64,000 nucleotides of DNA from UBA4732 sp002404095 (GTDB lineage: Bacteria > Planctomycetota > Planctomycetia > Gemmatales > Gemmataceae): positions 35,192 to 99,191 of the forward strand of contig DAIPWT010000007.1 in assembly GCA_036783645.1 (NCBI GenBank), in the 5' to 3' direction. A program made the translations under genes and the position numbers. Each line of letters starts with the position of its first letter. The first letter of the stretch is position 1. The notes below the pieces were generated by a model. The model was not told where the DNA came from and did no database searches. It saw only the letters and a program-made list of their open reading frames with translations. Below are positions 1-8,319 of this stretch, piece after piece.

Positions 1-1184
1 TTGAGCGCCAGCGCCGCCGGGTCGGTGCGGGCGCTGAAACGCGGGTCTTCGGTGGACGTGAGGGCGAGGGCCAGGTTCTGGCGGAACAGCAGGGTTTGGC
101 CGTTGAGCCAAGTCGGGCCGCCGTCCCAGCCCTTCACCGACGGCGGATAAAACACATTCTGCCCCAGTTGCTCCAACACGGGAACCAGCGCACTCGTGCC
201 GATATGGCCTTCCAGGCCGCGGATAATGCCGAGCGCGAAATCGACCGGCGATTTGATCCTTTTGCGGTACGCTTGATCCGAAAAGAACAGATTCGACGAC
301 AGCACCGTCTTCACGAGGGCGCCGAAGTCGTAGCCGCTCTTGCGGAATTGCTCCGCCAACGGCTCGATCAACTCCGGCGCCCCGTCTTCGCTCACGAGAA
401 AGCGGTAGAGCTTGGCGGCGATGAAGCCGGGCGCGGACTTTTGTTCCAGACAGATACGCACAATGTCGTCGCCCTTCCACTTGCCGGTCTGACCGAGAAC
501 CGTTTTCTCGCCGTCGTCGTGCCGACTGGTATTGAAGAGCGCGGCGTTGTCTTTGATCTCCCAGCCGGTGAAGGCGCGGGCGGCCTCGCGCACGTCATTC
601 TCGGAATAATGGCCAATTCCAAGGCTGAATAGCTCCATTAGCTCGCGGCCGTAGTTCTCGTTGGCGTTGCCCTTCTTGCTGTCGCGGCCGTCGAGCCAGA
701 TCAACATGGCCGGGTTCCGCGACATCTTACTTAACAGAGCGGAAAAGTCGCCCAAGGCGTATTGGCACATTAAATCATACTGGCCGAGCATGAAGCGGGC
801 GTTCTGCACTTTGGCGTTGCTGGTGGCGAAGTGGTTGTGCCAGAACAGCGTCATCTTTTCTTGAAGCGGATGCGGACTGTACAGCATCCGGTGCAGCCAC
901 CAGGCGCGCAGCTGGACGCCGTTGTTCGAGTCGGCGATGCTCCGCTCCATTTGCTGGCTGACCTGATCGTACTCTTCCTGCTTCGGCCCTCCTTGAAGGA
1001 GGCTTTCGATGGTCTTTTCGGGGCCGTCCTTCAACGCCTTTTCCAGCTCGCCAACGGCGGCGCCGAATGCCGCCCGACGGTAGAGATGGCCGACGCGGCG
1101 CATGTCCCACGGTGCCTTTTCGGAAGGGTGGTATGCCTGCCATGCCCAATTAGGATCAATTTTCGTATCGGCTATGTCTGTCAT
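1..1184 (-). CDS. DUF1800 family protein, C-terminus cut by window edge
   Basis: The frame starts at ATG 1184 and stays open to base 1, so the C-terminal part is missing. The N-terminus reads MTDIADTKIDPNWAWQAY and continues into features I associate with DUF1800: a 'HLYRRAAFGA' segment, 'LFWHNHFATSN', 'ELMELFSLGIGHY' and 'AARAFTGWEI'. Planctomycetes carry many DUF1800 proteins, often beside DUF1501 proteins; their biochemical role is not established. No signal peptide is obvious at this start. The gene begins 3 bases after the stop of the upstream secreted protein, so the two are probably co-transcribed and translationally coupled. The family call is from recognition, not a profile search. 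Confidence 0.85.
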   Translation of the reverse strand, partial: MTDIADTKIDPNWAWQAYHPSEKAPWDMRRVGHLYRRAAFGAAVGELEKALKDGPEKTIESLLQGGPKQEEYDQVSQQMERSIADSNNGVQLRAWWLHRMLYSPHPLQEKMTLFWHNHFATSNAKVQNARFMLGQYDLMCQYALGDFSALLSKMSRNPAMLIWLDGRDSKKGNANENYGRELMELFSLGIGHYSENDVREAARAFTGWEIKDNAALFNTSRHDDGEKTVLGQTGKWKGDDIVRICLEQKSAPGFIAAKLYRFLVSEDGAPELIEPLAEQFRKSGYDFGALVKTVLSSNLFFSDQAYRKRIKSPVDFALGIIRGLEGHIGTSALVPVLEQLGQNVFYPPSVKGWDGGPTWLNGQTLLFRQNLALALTSTEDPRFSARTDPAALAL

Positions 1185-1187
1185 CGG

Positions 1188-2921
1188 TTATTTCCCCGTC
1201 TTCCACCGCAGGTCGAATTGAAACTCGTTCGTCGTATAGGTTTCGTCCAGGTTCACCTCGCCGACGCCGCGAACCCACTGGATGAACGCCTCCACTTGCT
1301 TCCGCGCGGCGTCCGGCGGCACGGCCTGATCCAAAATCGTTTGCGTCACCAGCGTGCCCTCGAACGCCTTCACGAGGTCCGCCAGGCCGCTGGGAACGAG
1401 TCGCGCTTGCGTGGTGGCGGCGCCGCCCGGCGATTGCTTGGTTTCCTTTTGCAATTCATCGACCAACTCGCGGCACAACTCGGTCGTGGACGACGCCACG
1501 AATTGGTTGCCGACGCGCGTGAAGCTGGGGCTGAAGTTGAAGCGATAACCGCCGTCGTCGCCCTTGTAAGGGGCGTCCTCCGGAAAGCGGTAGCTGACGA
1601 TATCGCAGTCTTTGTACTTCTCTTCGTTCATCTTCAATTTGACCTGCGTCGTGGCGAGCAGGGCGGCGCCGCGCAGCGCCGTTTCCAGGTTCCGGCCGAG
1701 CGTCTCCGGGTTGCGCATCTCACTGACGACGGCGAAGGCGGGGACGTGCTGGGCCGGGACGATCTTGTAGCCGGCGGTCGGCTGCTCGGCGGCGACAAAG
1801 CGCTGGTATGGGCCGGCGTCCGTCAGCAAAGTGCTGATCCGTAGGCCGGACAGGAACTTTCCGGTGTTCTTATCGGTTTCTTCCATGGATTTGACGAGTT
1901 GGCTGTTGACCAGCTTCGCGCGGTCCGTCCAGATGGCGGCGGGATCGAGATAGAAAGATTCGCTATAGAGTACGCCCTTGGGGGCAAGCGGCGGTCGGGT
2001 TCCCGGCTGGCCCTCTGGAGGCAGGAACACCGTCTGGACCGCGCCCATGCCGTCACGGCCCCGCGGGAGGCGTCCACTCAGGCGCAGCCCCTCTTGGTCC
2101 TGACAAAGGCCAATGCTGACAAACGGCGACCGGCCCAGCGTATCGACTAAGGCCCCATAAAGGAGCAGCTGAAGCATGTCGCGCGGAGTCGTGTAGAACT
2201 CCTTGAAACCCGGCTGTTGCTTCACTCCTTCCATGTTGATCCACAGGCTGGCGAGTGGTTCGGCCGGCAGCAGGGCCGCGGCGTCGGCAACCGATGCGAC
2301 CGCCGCCATGCTCTTCTTCGATTTGCCCGCGAAGAGGTCGAGAGCGCCTTGCAAGGCTTTTGGGTTGTTGCTGACGATTAGGGTGGAACCGACGACTGCC
2401 GCGCAAGCGTCCTTGCCGAAGCGGATCGTTTCGACGCCCTGATACGTCTCTTTAACAGGCCGCTCCTTCACATCCTGTCGAGCCAGCTCCTGATCGATCA
2501 TTTCCAAAGCGGCCGCGACGAATTTCTTCATCAGCTTCTCGTCCTTGCCCTGGACGACAAGCAACGCCGGCGCCTTATCGCCGAACTTCGTCGCCAATAC
2601 CGCGCCGCCGCCGGCGAGGCGGTCGAGCAACTCAAACCGATCCGCCCCCAGCTCTTTCTCGAAGTAGGCGAGGAACTGGTAGTAGCGGCGGTAGGTGGTC
2701 GATTTGAGCAATTCCTTGATGGACGGGAACTGCTGAAGCTCTTTCACCGCGTCGAGGTTTGTGAGCGTTTCGACCAGACGGCGCGGGCTTTTGATTTGCA
2801 CCAGCAGATCGGCCGAGTCAGGCACGAAGCTCAACGGCGAAGAGGGCGTATCCGCGAGTGCGCTGGCGGCGAACAGGGCGACAAGGGAAAGGCCGGCCGC
2901 GAATCGGGAGAGCAAGCGCAT
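1188..2921 (-). CDS. Secreted hypothetical protein, DUF3352-like
   Basis: A 577-residue protein starting MRLLSRFAAGLSLVALFAASALA, a typical signal peptide with an Ala-x-Ala-like cleavage site near residue 23. I prefer ATG 2921 to further-upstream starts because AAGGAG lies 9 bases before it and the signal peptide starts there. The mature part opens with 'LSFVPDSADLLVQIKSPRR', and later has 'LLVVQGKDEKLMKKFV' and 'IVSNNPKALQGAL', a pattern like the DUF3352-type secreted proteins common in planctomycetes. No catalytic motif is visible. It precedes the DUF1800 gene by 3 bases, so the pair forms an operon. The function is unknown. Confidence 0.8.
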   Translation of the reverse strand: MRLLSRFAAGLSLVALFAASALADTPSSPLSFVPDSADLLVQIKSPRRLVETLTNLDAVKELQQFPSIKELLKSTTYRRYYQFLAYFEKELGADRFELLDRLAGGGAVLATKFGDKAPALLVVQGKDEKLMKKFVAAALEMIDQELARQDVKERPVKETYQGVETIRFGKDACAAVVGSTLIVSNNPKALQGALDLFAGKSKKSMAAVASVADAAALLPAEPLASLWINMEGVKQQPGFKEFYTTPRDMLQLLLYGALVDTLGRSPFVSIGLCQDQEGLRLSGRLPRGRDGMGAVQTVFLPPEGQPGTRPPLAPKGVLYSESFYLDPAAIWTDRAKLVNSQLVKSMEETDKNTGKFLSGLRISTLLTDAGPYQRFVAAEQPTAGYKIVPAQHVPAFAVVSEMRNPETLGRNLETALRGAALLATTQVKLKMNEEKYKDCDIVSYRFPEDAPYKGDDGGYRFNFSPSFTRVGNQFVASSTTELCRELVDELQKETKQSPGGAATTQARLVPSGLADLVKAFEGTLVTQTILDQAVPPDAARKQVEAFIQWVRGVGEVNLDETYTTNEFQFDLRWKTGK

Positions 2922-2940
2922 GGGGTCGAACTCCTTCTTG

Positions 2941-2967
2941 CTCCCTCCCCCGCAAGGGGGGAGGGAG
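2941..2967. repeat. Short hairpin repeat with GCAA loop
   Basis: C-rich and G-rich arms (CTCCCTCCCCC and GGGGGGAGGGAG) surround a GCAA tetraloop of the GNRA type. It lies between two divergent genes, just upstream of the Shine-Dalgarno of the leftward gene. The same hairpin recurs at about 4852-4876 and 4941-4964, so it is a dispersed family in this genome. The role is unknown. Confidence 0.75.
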
Positions 2968-3048
2968 CCGGATGATGGTTGACGCGGGCTTCGACTACCT
3001 ATACTTGACCGAGAGGCCGCGGGTTTCAAAATGACACGGAGGGCCGCC

Positions 3049-3936
3049 ATGAGCCTGCGCATCGCCATCACCGCCGATCTCCACTGGGGCCACCGCACCG
3101 GCGCCGACGCCGTCCGCCTGCTGGCGTCGTATCTTCACGCCGAGCCGCCCGACGTGCTGGTGTTGGCCGGCGACCTCGGCGTCGGCTTGATGTTCGGGGA
3201 TTGTCTCCGCCTCTTCGCGGACCTGCCGTGCCGCAAAGCCCTCGTCCCCGGCAACCACGACGTCTGGGTGCAGGCAGACGGCGCGGATTATGACTCGCTG
3301 ACACTCTATGACAAACAGCTGCCGCATTGCGCTGAACGTTTCGGCTTCCACCATCTCGACCAAGGTCCGCTTCTCTTGCCGGACGCCGGCCTTGCCTTGG
3401 TCGGTTCGATGAACTGGTACGACTATTCCTGGGCGCTCGACGAACTGCGGCGCCGCTTTCCGACGGAAGAACATCGTTTGCATAGCAAGCGCTTCACACG
3501 CGGCCGGCACAACGACGCCAACTTCGTGCGCTGGCCGCTCGACGATGTTCAGTTCACGGCGCGGGTTGTGGCGACGTTTGCCCGTCAGCTTCAATCCGCG
3601 CTGGCCACGACGGACAAGGCCATTGTAATCGTGCACCATCCGCCGTTCCACGGGTTGAGCTTCCCGCAACAAGAATCGCCGTTGCCTCTTGACGCTCTGT
3701 TGTGGGAAGCTTTCTCCGGCAATCGCGCCATGGAAGAAGTGTTAGCGCGTCACGCGGAGCGCATCCCGTTCGCGTTCTGCGGCCACACCCATAGGGCGCG
3801 CGAGGCAATGCTTGGCCCCATCCGGGGCTACAACATCGGCGGCGATTATGCGTTCAAGCGGCTGCTCGTACTGAATTGGCCGGAGGGAACCGTGACGACG
3901 CACGAATTTGGAGACGAGGCGAGCGGGGTCGCGTAA
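3049..3936 (+). CDS. Calcineurin-like metallophosphoesterase
   Basis: A 295-residue protein with the full set of family metal-binding motifs in order: D-x-H (ADLHWGH), GD (LAGDLG), GNHD, an H in VHHPPFHG, and GHTH near the C-terminus. Together these form the two-metal site of calcineurin-like phosphoesterases. The start is ATG 3049, preceded by GGAGGG; an ATG at 3031 is in frame but has no ribosome site. There is no signal peptide or membrane segment, so it is probably cytoplasmic. The substrate cannot be told from sequence; relatives include phosphodiesterases, protein phosphatases and nucleotidases. It is divergent from the secreted protein upstream and convergent with the PilZ gene, from which a large hairpin separates it. 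Confidence 0.93.
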   Translation: MSLRIAITADLHWGHRTGADAVRLLASYLHAEPPDVLVLAGDLGVGLMFGDCLRLFADLPCRKALVPGNHDVWVQADGADYDSLTLYDKQLPHCAERFGFHHLDQGPLLLPDAGLALVGSMNWYDYSWALDELRRRFPTEEHRLHSKRFTRGRHNDANFVRWPLDDVQFTARVVATFARQLQSALATTDKAIVIVHHPPFHGLSFPQQESPLPLDALLWEAFSGNRAMEEVLARHAERIPFAFCGHTHRAREAMLGPIRGYNIGGDYAFKRLLVLNWPEGTVTTHEFGDEASGVA

Positions 3937-3998
3937 GCGCCCCGAGATGGTATCAGCGACTGCATCGAACTCGGGGCGCTTACGCGACCCCGCTCGCC
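3918..3998. terminator. Perfect 29-bp inverted repeat between convergent genes
   Basis: Arms 3918-3946 and 3970-3998 are perfect reverse complements around a 23-base loop. The left arm contains the stop codon of the phosphoesterase gene, and the right arm ends 6 bases before the stop of the PilZ gene. Its position between convergent stops suggests a bidirectional terminator, but the long GC-rich stem has no T-tract and it also fits the class of long palindromes seen throughout this window. Confidence 0.75.
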
Positions 3999-4004
3999 CA
4001 GCGA

Positions 4005-4748
4005 TTACGTCAGCGCTTTCAGCTCGTTCTCGCCGAGTGCCTGAATGAAGTTACAGCCAAGAACTCGTTCGTGTTCGGACTGTACGACGACGTGAACGAC
4101 GCAGGCGAGGATCGTCACTACCGCTTGCCCGTCCGGAGCGTGCAGCTCGGCGCTGAGCAAGGCGCCGGCGCGCACGTCGTGTTCCACGAGCATCGCCACG
4201 CCGCCCGCTGAAATGTTCAGCACCTTGGCCTCGCGGCGAACGTCGTCTTCGTCGGGGATGATTTGATAGACCGCTTTCACCTCGCAGGGAAAACGCGACC
4301 AATTGCGTCCGTCCGACTCCGCAGGCTTCGCGCGGGTGGCGCCGAAGGCCGTCAGGTCGGCGTCATTAAGCTCCGCGGAGAAACGGCAGCTGAGTACCCA
4401 TTCCGCGTCCCGTTCAGGCCGGGCATGAACTACGCAAGCCAACACCGAAACGGCCGGCTCGCCAGCCGGGGCTGGCAGCTCCAACGTCAACAAGTCGCCT
4501 TGCTCAAAGGCGCGCCCTACCACCAGCTTCACGCCCCCAGAGGAAACGTCCAAGATGCGGGCGCTTAAGGAGGATTCGGCCTCGTCGGCGGCGGCGGGCG
4601 TCACCTTCGTTTCAATGCTGACGGGATGCCTGGCTCGCAAGCGACGGTCCTCCTCGGCGACCTGTCCGGCGCCCGGATTCTCCCAAGCAGACTTTTGTGT
4701 CAAGCGACTCCAAAGCGAAGCGGCGCGCTCGAACACGTCACTCTCCAA
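4005..4748 (-). CDS. Tandem PilZ-domain protein
   Basis: A 247-residue protein with two PilZ-like units. The first, about residues 34-120, has RRLRARHPV followed by DVSSGGVKL; the second, about 145-245, has RFPCEVKAVY followed by NISAGGVAML. The R...R plus (D/N)xSxxG pattern is the cyclic-di-GMP binding signature of PilZ domains. The second unit has a shortened arginine motif (WSRFP), so it may bind the ligand weakly or not at all. No other effector domain is visible; it is probably a cytoplasmic c-di-GMP receptor or adaptor. A repeat region with an assembly gap lies directly upstream, so promoter and operon context cannot be judged. Confidence 0.85.
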   Translation of the reverse strand: MESDVFERAASLWSRLTQKSAWENPGAGQVAEEDRRLRARHPVSIETKVTPAAADEAESSLSARILDVSSGGVKLVVGRAFEQGDLLTLELPAPAGEPAVSVLACVVHARPERDAEWVLSCRFSAELNDADLTAFGATRAKPAESDGRNWSRFPCEVKAVYQIIPDEDDVRREAKVLNISAGGVAMLVEHDVRAGALLSAELHAPDGQAVVTILACVVHVVVQSEHERVLGCNFIQALGENELKALT

Positions 4749-4851
4749 TTCACATAGTAATGGTAGGGAATAGGCGCCGCTTGGGCCGGTGGAACACTCT
4801 CAAAATCATAGGCCGAATCCGATGGCATGTCAAATCGGCATCGCTGATCGG

Positions 4852-4969
4852 CTCCCCCCCCCGCAAGGGGGGAGGGAGTAAGAGGCCGCCNNNNNNNNNN
4901 GGGGTGGAGTTTCTGAAATCATAACCCCCCCAACCCCAACCCTCCCCCGCAAGGGGGGAGGGAGTAAGA
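4852..4969. repeat. Hairpin repeats flanking a 10-N assembly gap
   Basis: Bases 4891-4900 are N. Both flanks carry the C-rich/GCAA/G-rich hairpin, each followed by GGGAGTAAG (about 4852-4883 and 4941-4968). The gap therefore falls between two copies of a repeat, where short-read assembly typically breaks, and the true length of the missing segment is unknown. No gene is interrupted on present evidence: the PilZ gene starts at 4748 and the ketosynthase gene ends at 4974. Confidence 0.9.
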
Positions 4970-4973
4970 CAGC

Positions 4974-6263
4974 TCAGCCCTGAAAGCTCCGCATTACCAG
5001 GGCCGCGTTCTGACCGCCGAAGCCGAAGCTGGTCGATATGCCAGTCCGCACCGGCGTCTCGCGGGCGCAGTTCGGCACATAATCCAGATCGCACGCCGGG
5101 TCGGGCGTTGTCTGGTTGATTGTAGGCGGCATAACGCCGTCGTGTAGCGTCAGCGCCAGCGCCGCCGCTTCCACCGCTCCGGCCGCCCCGATTAGGTGGC
5201 CCACCATCGACTTGATCGACGACAACGGCAACGCCCGCGCCCCTTCACCGAAAACCCGCTTCACGGCCGTCGTCTCCATCTGGTCGTTGAGCCGCGTGCT
5301 GGTGCCGTGGGCGTTGATGTAGTCCACGTCGCCGGGATCGACGCAGGCTTCGTTCAAGGCCCAACGGATGGCTCTCGCGGCGCCGCGCGCCTCCGGGTCC
5401 GGCCTCGTAACCGCGTAGGCGTCGAAGCTGCTGCCCAGACCCAACACTTCGGCGTAAATGATCGCGCCGCGACGTTTGGCGTGGTCCATCTCCTCCAACA
5501 ACAATACGCCGGCGCCTTCGCCCAGCACGAAGCCGTCGCGCTGGCCGTCGAACGGCCGTGACACTTCCTCCGCCGGCTTTTCCGCCGGACTGAGCGCGCC
5601 AAGGGCCGAATACGCTAAAAGCAGTAGCGGATCGAGCCGGCTGTCGGCGCCGCCGGCCAGCATCAGGTCGGCGTCGCCGCGGCCGATCAGCCTGAATGCC
5701 TCGCCAACTGCTTGGGTGCCGGCCGCACACGCTGTCACCACCGTGTTGTTCGGACCCTGCGCGTTGTGGATCAGCGAGATATGGGCCGCCGTCATGTTCG
5801 GCAGATACTTCAGCAGCCACAGCGGGAACAGCGCGTGCGACCCTTGCCGGCCGAGCCGATCAGGATGCAGCTTGCCGTTCTCGTCGCAAGCCCCGGCTAG
5901 CAAGGACGCGACCTCGGACAGATCGACCGGGATCATGCCCGACCCCATGACCACGCCGAGACGCTCAGGGTTTTCCTTCTCAAGGTCCAGCCCCGCGTCG
6001 CGCACGGCCATGCCTGCCGCGGCTGCACCGAAGCGCGCCGCCCGACCCATAATTTTCATGCTTTTACGATGCGAAGCGGGGATATAAGAAGCGGCGTCGA
6101 AGTCGCACACCTCGCCCGCCACGCGCACGGGATGCGCGGAGGCGTCGAAACAGCGGATGGGACCGATGCCGCTGTGGCCCTCGACGCACGCCTTCCAAAA
6201 CGCCTCCCTGCCAATGCCGTTAGGGGCGACCACGCCCACCCCCGTCACCACGACTCTGCGCAT
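4974..6263 (-). CDS. Beta-ketoacyl-ACP synthase II-like (FabF/KAS II family)
   Basis: A 429-residue ketosynthase of normal FabF length. The catalytic triad is readable: Cys179 in VTACAAGTQA, His319 in NAHGTSTRLND and His356 in MVGHLIGAAG, with Lys351 in SIKSMVGH. FabF extends acyl-ACP by Claisen condensation with malonyl-ACP. The gene stands alone: no acpP, fabG or fabH is adjacent, so it may be a second, specialised ketosynthase rather than the housekeeping copy. A 'GQRDGFVLGEGAG' segment is typical of the family. It is divergent from the permease gene across 215 bases that must hold both promoters; I could not place convincing -35/-10 boxes there. Confidence 0.93.
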   Translation of the reverse strand: MRRVVVTGVGVVAPNGIGREAFWKACVEGHSGIGPIRCFDASAHPVRVAGEVCDFDAASYIPASHRKSMKIMGRAARFGAAAAGMAVRDAGLDLEKENPERLGVVMGSGMIPVDLSEVASLLAGACDENGKLHPDRLGRQGSHALFPLWLLKYLPNMTAAHISLIHNAQGPNNTVVTACAAGTQAVGEAFRLIGRGDADLMLAGGADSRLDPLLLLAYSALGALSPAEKPAEEVSRPFDGQRDGFVLGEGAGVLLLEEMDHAKRRGAIIYAEVLGLGSSFDAYAVTRPDPEARGAARAIRWALNEACVDPGDVDYINAHGTSTRLNDQMETTAVKRVFGEGARALPLSSIKSMVGHLIGAAGAVEAAALALTLHDGVMPPTINQTTPDPACDLDYVPNCARETPVRTGISTSFGFGGQNAALVMRSFQG

Positions 6264-6478
6264 GGCCTTGCTCCGCGGAATTACCGCTCATTTTGCCCTG
6301 TCGCCTCAAATATCCTAACCATCTTATATTACCTAACATGACGAAAGCATTTCAACAGAGTGCAGAGGAAACTAACCATTCCCGCGCTTAAGTAGCCGTC
6401 GCCGTCCGCAAAGTCGCCAAATCAGACTCCATTCATACGTTAAACGGGGTTTACGGTAAGGACGCGGAGGAGGAGCCG

Positions 6479-8134
6479 ATGCGTTATCACTGGGCCAGCC
6501 GAGGCGATGTCAACGCTTTCTTCGGGTTGATGCTCGACAATGTTGCGGTGATGGTCATCCTGGTCAGCACGATCAGCAGCGCGACGCCCGTGGACGCGGC
6601 CACTGGCGAAGTGAAGTTCACGAACAGCTTCGTGATGACGCACATGATACCTGGCACCGCGCTGGGGGTGCTGCTCGGCGATTTAGTCTACACCTGGATG
6701 GCGTTCCGCCTGGCGCGGCGCAGTGGCCGTAAAGACGTGACGGCCATGCCATTGGGCCTTGATACGCCCAGCACATTCGGAGTCGCCTTGCTGGTGCTAA
6801 TGCCCGCCTTACGGGATGGTTACGAAATCTACCAGCACGATCACGCCCGCGCGATGGCATTTAGCTGGCATGTCGGTCTGACGGTGCTGGCGCTGGCTGG
6901 CGTCTTCAAGATCGTCCTGGCGCCGCTGGGCAATGCCGTCCGCCGCTTTGTTCCGCGAGCCGGATTGCTCGGTTCGCTCGCCGCCATCGCTCTTGTACTC
7001 ATCGCCTTCTTGCCGCTGCTGCTCCACGGCATCGCCGAGATGCCGCTGGTCGGCTTGACGGCGCTGACGGTGATCCTCGTCACCCTGGTGGCGCACCGTC
7101 AACTGCCGTTCAAGTTTCCTGGCGCCTTGGCGGCAGTGCTGGTCGGCGTCCTGGTGTACCAGATTTGTCACTGGTTGGGCGCGGCCTTCAACTGGCCGCT
7201 CGTTCCGCCGCCGCCGCAAGTGAACGGCGGCGAGTCGTGGCAGCCGGGGGCGATGGTGTCGTTCTATGGCGCCGGCGAATGGTCGCGCGTCGTGATCTAC
7301 GCGCTGGCGAAGCTGCCGGTGGTGCTGCCGTTCGCGTTGGCGACGATCGTGGGCGGCATCGACTGTACGGAGAGCGCGGCCGCGGCCGGCGACGAGTACG
7401 ACACGCGAGCCGTCCTGCTCACCGAAGGCGTGGCGTCGCTCGTGGCCGGCCTGCTGGGCGGCGTTATTCAGACGACGCCGTACATCGGCCATCCCGCCTA
7501 CAAGAAGATGGGCGGCCGGGCGGCGTACACGCTGGCGACGGCGATGTTTGTGGGGTGTGCAGGATATTTCGGATGGTTTAACGCGCTCTTTGAATGGCTG
7601 CCGACGGCGGCGATGTTCCCAGTTCTGGTGTTCGTGGGCTTGGAGATCACGGCCCAATCGTTCCAGGCGACGCCGACGCGGCACTACCCGGCCCTGGCGC
7701 TGGCGGCGCTGCCGGCGTTGGCGTACCTGATAACGATCCCGCTCAACGGCGTCCTCGGCGCCAACGCGCCGGCGCCCTATGCCGTGCCGATGGTGCAGAC
7801 GCTGCGTTGCCTAGCCAACGGCTTCCTCATTACAGGCCTGTTATGGGCGGCGTCACTGGCGATGATACTGGACGGCAGGCTGGGGCGCGCTGCGGGGTTC
7901 CTGGCGGTGGCGGGCGTGTGCGCCTTCTTCGGCGTCATCCATTCACCGCTGGCGTCGGAGCGGATCGGCCTGCCGTATGACGTGCTTGTGTTGGTGCAGC
8001 AGCAGGCGGGCGGCGCCGACTTTTGGAAGGCGGTGCAGTTTCAGACGCCGTACCACTGGGCGACGGCGTATGGCTTGTCGGCGCTACTGCTTCTGGGACT
8101 GTCGCGGTTTAAGGCGGATTCTTTGAAGGGATGA
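6479..8134 (+). CDS. NCS2/AzgA-like multi-pass permease
   Basis: A 551-residue, very hydrophobic protein with about 12-14 predicted membrane segments. The start ATG 6479 follows GAGGAGGAG at good spacing. Segments such as 'VTAMPLGLDTPSTFG' (conserved loop after the first helices) and 'VGGIDCTESAAAAGDEYDTR' with a following 'IQTTPYIGHPAYKKMGGR' resemble the NCS2 nucleobase/xanthine-uracil permease group, in particular AzgA-like members. The substrate is uncertain and could be something other than a purine. The 3' part of this gene is duplicated twice as fragments at about 17174-17383 and 21084-21490, both next to vapC remnants. Confidence 0.75.
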   Translation: MRYHWASRGDVNAFFGLMLDNVAVMVILVSTISSATPVDAATGEVKFTNSFVMTHMIPGTALGVLLGDLVYTWMAFRLARRSGRKDVTAMPLGLDTPSTFGVALLVLMPALRDGYEIYQHDHARAMAFSWHVGLTVLALAGVFKIVLAPLGNAVRRFVPRAGLLGSLAAIALVLIAFLPLLLHGIAEMPLVGLTALTVILVTLVAHRQLPFKFPGALAAVLVGVLVYQICHWLGAAFNWPLVPPPPQVNGGESWQPGAMVSFYGAGEWSRVVIYALAKLPVVLPFALATIVGGIDCTESAAAAGDEYDTRAVLLTEGVASLVAGLLGGVIQTTPYIGHPAYKKMGGRAAYTLATAMFVGCAGYFGWFNALFEWLPTAAMFPVLVFVGLEITAQSFQATPTRHYPALALAALPALAYLITIPLNGVLGANAPAPYAVPMVQTLRCLANGFLITGLLWAASLAMILDGRLGRAAGFLAVAGVCAFFGVIHSPLASERIGLPYDVLVLVQQQAGGADFWKAVQFQTPYHWATAYGLSALLLLGLSRFKADSLKG

Positions 8135-8187
8135 ACGGCTAGCAGCCCGCTAGAATTTCCCCGCCAAAGGCGGGTCGGCGGGCGATG

Positions 8188-8240
8188 GTTGGCGGGCCGA
8201 TGTCGTGAGCAGTAAAGGCCTTCGGGACCGCCCGCCAACC
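8188..8240. repeat. Short inverted repeat between convergent genes
   Basis: GGTTGGCGGGC at 8188-8198 pairs with GCCCGCCAACC at 8230-8240. It lies between the permease stop and the convergent helicase stop, so it may act in termination. No gene is seen in 8135-8319. Confidence 0.45.
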
Positions 8241-8319
8241 CGCCAAGCGTGTCGCCGCCCAGGAGCGCGTCGCGCCGAAAAAAGGTTTCAGGAATCCTGG
8301 CGCCTTTTCTCATCTCTCA

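Noticed and set aside
831..1844. Long rightward open frame over the DUF1800 and secreted-protein genes
   Set aside because: It lies opposite two genes with clear family features and a ribosome site, has no domain features, and its composition (Arg/Leu/Ala-rich) is that of an antisense frame in GC-rich DNA.
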